A stretch of DNA of 64,000 bases. Origin: Williamsia sp. 1138 (GTDB taxonomy: Bacteria; Actinomycetota; Actinomycetes; Mycobacteriales; Mycobacteriaceae). Position 1 is the first letter of the stretch, and each line of letters starts with the position of its first letter. Location of the stretch: positions 62,001-126,000 of the forward strand of contig NZ_MJEJ02000052.1 of assembly GCF_002095435.2 (NCBI RefSeq), in the 5' to 3' direction. Position numbers and translations under genes: made by a program. The notes beneath the pieces are model-generated. The model was not told where the DNA came from and did not search any database. It saw nothing but the letters and a program-made list of their open reading frames with translations. Shown piece after piece: positions 60,772 through 64,000 of the stretch.

Positions 60772-61863
60772 CTAGACTCCGGCGGTCGCAGGAGCTTTCA
60801 TCTTGTGGAGTTCGGGAACAACTTTCTCGCCGAACAGCTTCAGGCTCGATTCGGCCGTCTCGAACGGAATGCCACCGAAGGAGAAGGCGGCGTTCGGCAG
60901 GAAGTCGCCGATCAGTTCGTGGCGATGCGCGTACTTCTCGACGCACTGCTCCGGTGTGCCGTAGATGTTGGCCTCGACGTACGCGTTGGCGGCGTTCTCC
61001 ATGCCGGCTTCGCGGATCATGTCGGCGCCGGCCTGATAGGTCTCGTAACCGGGGGTCTCGCGCCAGTGCTTGCCCGCGAAGTCGTAGTGCTTGATGACCG
61101 ACAGGAAGTAACGGTTGATGTGCTCGTAGGCCAGGCGACGGGCCTCTTCTTCGTCCTCGTGGCAGATCACGAAGTCCTGGATCACGGCGGGGCCGGGCTC
61201 GCGGCCCTGGGCCGCTCGGAACAGATCCTTCCAGCCGTTGATCGCTTCAGCATGCTTCTCGAAGGGGAACTGCATGAAGGTCATCATCTGTACGCCTAGA
61301 TCGGCGACGATGGGCACCGAGTCCGGCGACATGGCCGCGGCGAAAAGCCTGCCGTCCCAGTTGTTGTCGGGTCCGGGCGCGGGGCGCACGGCGGTGGGGA
61401 TCTGCGGATACATCGGGCCGTCGCTTTCGACGATGCCGGTGCGCAGGCCTCGCATGACCACTTCGGCGGACTCGTTGAAGCGTGCACGGGCCTCTTCCAT
61501 CGGAATGCCGAAGGCCTCGTATTCCATCTTGGCCAGGCCGCGACCCATGCCGAGAAGCACACGCCCACCGGACATCTGGTCGAGCATGATGACCTTCTCG
61601 ACCACGCGCAGCGGGTTGTTCCAGGGCAGGATCACCGCACCCAGGCCGAGCTTGATGCGAGAGGTCTGGCCCGCGAGGTAGGACATGATCTGCATGTTGT
61701 CCGGGCACATCGAGTAATCGTCGAAGTGGTGCTCGGCCGACCAGACCGAGTCGAATCCATGCTTTTCGGCAAGGAGACCGAGACCCAGATCGTGGGTGAA
61801 CACCTCCTGGTCGGTGGCGTTGGCGTGGTAATTCTGGAAGACGAGAAGGACTCCACATTCCAT
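60772..61863 (-). CDS. LLM-class flavin-dependent monooxygenase
   Basis: 363 residues from ATG 61863. Luciferase-like fold: MECGVLLVFQNYHANATDQEV, FDSVWSAEHHFDDYS, IKLGLGAVILPWNNPLRV, MLDQMSGGRVLLGMGRGLAK. It uses reduced FMN and oxygen to oxygenate an unknown substrate. A flavin reductase and RibBA are encoded directly downstream, and an NTF2-like protein upstream. The open frame continues to 62109 but the extension is Ser/Arg-rich and overlaps the previous gene. Confidence 0.88.
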   Translation of the reverse strand: MECGVLLVFQNYHANATDQEVFTHDLGLGLLAEKHGFDSVWSAEHHFDDYSMCPDNMQIMSYLAGQTSRIKLGLGAVILPWNNPLRVVEKVIMLDQMSGGRVLLGMGRGLAKMEYEAFGIPMEEARARFNESAEVVMRGLRTGIVESDGPMYPQIPTAVRPAPGPDNNWDGRLFAAAMSPDSVPIVADLGVQMMTFMQFPFEKHAEAINGWKDLFRAAQGREPGPAVIQDFVICHEDEEEARRLAYEHINRYFLSVIKHYDFAGKHWRETPGYETYQAGADMIREAGMENAANAYVEANIYGTPEQCVEKYAHRHELIGDFLPNAAFSFGGIPFETAESSLKLFGEKVVPELHKMKAPATAGV

Positions 61864-61909
61864 GGTGAAAACTCCTGAATCAGTTGTGAGTTGGTTGTTG
61901 TGGTCGGGG

Positions 61910-62332
61910 TCAGCCGAGAAAGACTGCGCGGGTGTGTTCGGTGTCGAGGAACTCCTTGATGGATTCGATCTCACCGTTCTTGATGACGAAGACGAAGTGG
62001 TAGAGGTTGTTGTAGGTGCGGCCGTTCTCCAGTTCGGCGTACGACTCGGTCTCGACGGCAACCCGCTCGCCTTCTGCGGTCCACGCCAACGGCTTGAGCG
62101 CAATCGCACCGTTCTTGGACGTCGACGACAAGCTGCTGAGCATCTCGCCGAACTCCTGCTTGTTCTTCGATCCGGAGATGCCGTCGATGGTGCCTGCCAC
62201 CCACCAGGTGGCGGTCGGCGAGAGGAAGCTCAGAATCTTGTCGACGTCACCGGCGGAGAAGACCTTCATGAACTCGGCGACGAGCTCCTTGTTCTTCTCC
62301 TCGATGCTGACGGTGGTGGCGGTGGTGCTCAC
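61910..62332 (-). CDS. NTF2/SnoaL-like protein
   Basis: 140 residues with the SnoaL-like cone fold (ELVAEFMKVFSAGDVDKILS, ATWWVAGTIDG, NLYHFVFVIKNGEIESIKEF). It may be an isomerase, hydrolase or accessory protein. The Asp/Arg/Asp triad of limonene-epoxide hydrolase is not evident in its expected places, so I do not call it that enzyme. It lies 46 bp upstream of the LLM gene. Confidence 0.82.
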   Translation of the reverse strand: MSTTATTVSIEEKNKELVAEFMKVFSAGDVDKILSFLSPTATWWVAGTIDGISGSKNKQEFGEMLSSLSSTSKNGAIALKPLAWTAEGERVAVETESYAELENGRTYNNLYHFVFVIKNGEIESIKEFLDTEHTRAVFLG

Positions 62333-62484
62333 TGGCAGACTCCTCGAATCTAGACTCGGCTACCGAATACGTTGTGTCCGGTGCGATTTGGGATAACTGT
62401 TCGTTGCACCCTCACGTTAACGGCCCTGTGGTCCCGGTCACTATCGGTGATTTCCGTGCCATTGTGGGTTGCCACAACGCCCGG

Positions 62485-63213
62485 TTACTGGCCTCCGCTG
62501 AACGAGTTCATCAGTCCGCCGTCCGCGGGCACGATCGCGCCATACATGTAGGTTGCGGCGGCCACATCGACGATCACCTGGGCCACTTCCTGCGCTGTTC
62601 CGGTGCGCCCGGCCGGGATCGACCGGACGATCTTGGCGCGGGCCCGTTCGCTCAACCCCGACGTCATGTCGGTATCCACAAAACCGGGAATGACCAGGTT
62701 GACCCGGATGTTTTTCGGGGCGAGTTCAGCGGCGAGGACCTGGGTCAGTCCGCTGAGGCCTGCCTTGGCCGATCCGTACGCAACGTCACCCGGAAACCCG
62801 CGAAAACCGACGACGGCTCCGACGTTCACGATCGACCCGCCGCCGCCGAGAAGGGGCAGGGTGGCCCGGCACATCTCGAACGCTGCGGTGAGGTTGGTGC
62901 CCAGCACCAAGTCCCAGGAGTCGCGGCTCAGATCTTCGACGCGACCCCCGCGGTGGACGCCGGCCCCGTTGACGAGAACGTCGCAGGTGCCGAACTCCTC
63001 GGTGATGGTTGCCATCGCGCGATCGATCGAATCCCGGTCGGTGATATCGGTCTTCAACTCGAGGACCTGGTCAGGGAAGGAATAGGGGTTGGACGACACG
63101 CCGCGGGCCAGCGACGCCACCCGATCGCCGTTTGCGGTGGCCCGTTCGACCACCGCCCGGCCGATGCCGCGCGATCCGCCCGTGACGATCCACGTTTTCG
63201 GGGAGGTGCTCAT
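62485..63213 (-). CDS. Short-chain dehydrogenase/reductase (SDR)
   Basis: 242 residues. IVTGGSRGIGRAVVERA, LVNGAGVHRGG, catalytic AYGSAKAGL and a C-terminal IVPADGGLMNSFSGG. The N-terminal ATG lies within the end of the alpha/beta hydrolase gene (4-bp overlap), so the two are translationally coupled. The 152-bp gap downstream (62333-62484) shows no clear signal. Confidence 0.88.
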   Translation of the reverse strand: MSTSPKTWIVTGGSRGIGRAVVERATANGDRVASLARGVSSNPYSFPDQVLELKTDITDRDSIDRAMATITEEFGTCDVLVNGAGVHRGGRVEDLSRDSWDLVLGTNLTAAFEMCRATLPLLGGGGSIVNVGAVVGFRGFPGDVAYGSAKAGLSGLTQVLAAELAPKNIRVNLVIPGFVDTDMTSGLSERARAKIVRSIPAGRTGTAQEVAQVIVDVAAATYMYGAIVPADGGLMNSFSGGQ

Positions 63214-64000
63214 GCGGACAGGAATCCTGTCAGCTCGGCGAGGTACTTGTCTCTGTGCTCGAGGAACGGCGCGTGGCCGCAGTCGGCGAACTCGACGACT
63301 CTGGCATTCGCGTTCAGTGACGGGATCGCCTCGGCATTGGAGAAGGGCACAAATCCGTCTTCGCGACCGTGCAGCACCAGGATCGGGATATCGAGGGAGG
63401 TCAGGGGCTTGCGCAGGTCGATGGTGGCGAGGTCACGAAGCGAATCGTCGCCGCGGGGTCCCATCTCCATGAACATGCCCCAGATCCAGTTCAGGGTGTC
63501 GTCACTCGGTGCGGTGGCACACACGGCGCCGGCAACGGCCCGAAAGGTGTCGGCGCGGTTGCCTGCGGCACCGGCCAGGACGCCTTCGACGTCCTCGACT
63601 GTGCTGCCGTGCGGCCAGTCGTCTGTTCGGGTGTATCGGGGCGAAGCGCCGCCGGTGAGGACGAGTCCGCCTGCCTTCTCGCCCAACGCGGCCACTGCCT
63701 CGGTGGCAACACCGCCACCGAGCGACCAGCCGTTGATGACCGGGTTGTCCAGGTTCAGATGTTCCGCGAGCTTGGCCACATCCGCGCCGAGGGTGGCGAT
63801 GGAGACGTCGTCGAAGTCCTTGTCCGAGCGGCCACAAGCGCGCAGATCCACGAGCACGACCTCGTGGCCCGCGGCGCGGAGCGCGGGCGCGGTGGTGTCC
63901 CAGCACCGGGTGTTCGCGCCCCACCCGTGTACCAGCATGATGGGCCTGCCCTCACCGGCGTGGTGTTCGAAGTAGATCCGCTTGTCATTCTCTACCGCGA
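63210..64000 (-). CDS. Alpha/beta hydrolase, partial at the window end
   Basis: The 3' 263 codons are present. An internal ATG at 63938 is not the start: the frame continues to the window edge with VENDKRIYFEHHAGEGRP before MLVHGWGANTRCW, a normal alpha/beta hydrolase N-terminus. The nucleophile elbow is NGWSLGGGVA, with the acid in HGREDGFVPF and the His in FADCGHAPFLEH. It should cleave an ester, lactone or C-C bond; the substrate is unknown. The downstream SDR start overlaps its stop by 4 bp. Confidence 0.88.
   Translation of the reverse strand, partial: AVENDKRIYFEHHAGEGRPIMLVHGWGANTRCWDTTAPALRAAGHEVVLVDLRACGRSDKDFDDVSIATLGADVAKLAEHLNLDNPVINGWSLGGGVATEAVAALGEKAGGLVLTGGASPRYTRTDDWPHGSTVEDVEGVLAGAAGNRADTFRAVAGAVCATAPSDDTLNWIWGMFMEMGPRGDDSLRDLATIDLRKPLTSLDIPILVLHGREDGFVPFSNAEAIPSLNANARVVEFADCGHAPFLEHRDKYLAELTGFLSA

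Noticed and set aside
61910-63213. Limonene-type degradation genes (LEH-fold protein, LLM monooxygenase and SDR resemble limA, limB, limC)
   Set aside because: The small NTF2-like protein does not show the Asp-Arg-Asp triad of limonene-epoxide hydrolase, and the other two families are very broad. The pathway name is not supported.
1-64000. tRNA, rRNA or CRISPR features
   Set aside because: No cloverleaf-like sequence, conserved rRNA segment or regularly spaced repeat array was found on reading; the repeats present are palindromes or coding repeats.

Overview
This is high-GC actinobacterial DNA, most likely from a Gordonia/Rhodococcus-type member of the Mycobacteriales. The signs are abundant lipobox lipoproteins, an excalibur/DUF1524 protein, DUF4190 proteins, a Pro/Trp-rich PPNWP..GWQPD protein tail, an IdeR-like box and the overall codon usage. 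This assignment is inference, because no rRNA or other marker gene is present. I see no tRNA, rRNA, CRISPR array, transposase or integrase. No gene-free stretch reaches about 300 bp; the longest gaps (3385-3721 if late starts are used, 37981-38277, 18227-18454, 43116-43336) are regulatory.

Layout. 1-6.6 kb: cell-envelope proteins, then a compact response regulator / histidine kinase / membrane protein operon. 6.7-9 kb: a stand-alone 87-residue LuxR-type HTH protein, an AraC regulator and a divergent siderophore-binding lipoprotein with an IdeR-like box. 9.2-14.3 kb: DUF1524-excalibur protein, a SABATH-type carboxyl methyltransferase, a membrane-anchored AlbA_2 protein and a DUF6745 pair. 14.4-20.1 kb: PadR regulator with three lipoprotein serine hydrolases (two class-C-beta-lactamase-like, one DacB-like). 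20.1-24.4 kb: VapBC, a Tat-exported subunit plus GMC oxidoreductase, and a DUF808 protein.

24.5-43.1 kb is the most interesting block. A TetR-linked operon (aldehyde dehydrogenase, APC permease, flavin amine oxidase) abuts a complete but rearranged set of iac genes for indole-3-acetic acid (auxin) catabolism: iacA-iacB-iacE, iacH, iacG-iacI and iacC-iacD-iacF. A FixL-like PAS kinase and a FixJ-like response regulator are interleaved with them in place of the usual MarR regulator. A sodium:solute symporter with its DUF485 partner follows. Read together, the block could import an aromatic amine such as tryptamine, convert it through the aldehyde to indole-3-acetate, and degrade that toward catechol. 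No catechol ring-cleavage genes are in the window. IacG is unusual: a flavin reductase domain fused to an IclR-like effector domain, which could let the substrate gate flavin reduction.

43.3-53.5 kb: methyltransferase, OPT-family transporter, TetR plus type-B carboxylesterase, DUF4190 protein, CapA-like lipoprotein, a second copy of the 87-residue HTH protein and a GT39-like membrane glycosyltransferase. 53.6-64 kb: ten co-directional minus-strand genes forming a second flavin-dependent catabolic cluster (alpha/beta hydrolase, SDR, NTF2-like protein, LLM monooxygenase, flavin reductase, RibBA, GAF-PucR regulator, APH-like kinase, acyl-CoA dehydrogenase, SDR). The inclusion of RibBA suggests that FMN supply is tied to the pathway.

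Long intergenic palindromes recur: two related 78-nt elements (44.2 and 53.6 kb), an 81-nt element (56.9 kb), a 71-nt element (20.1 kb), a 45-nt hairpin (41.2 kb) and a 39-nt hairpin (60.7 kb).
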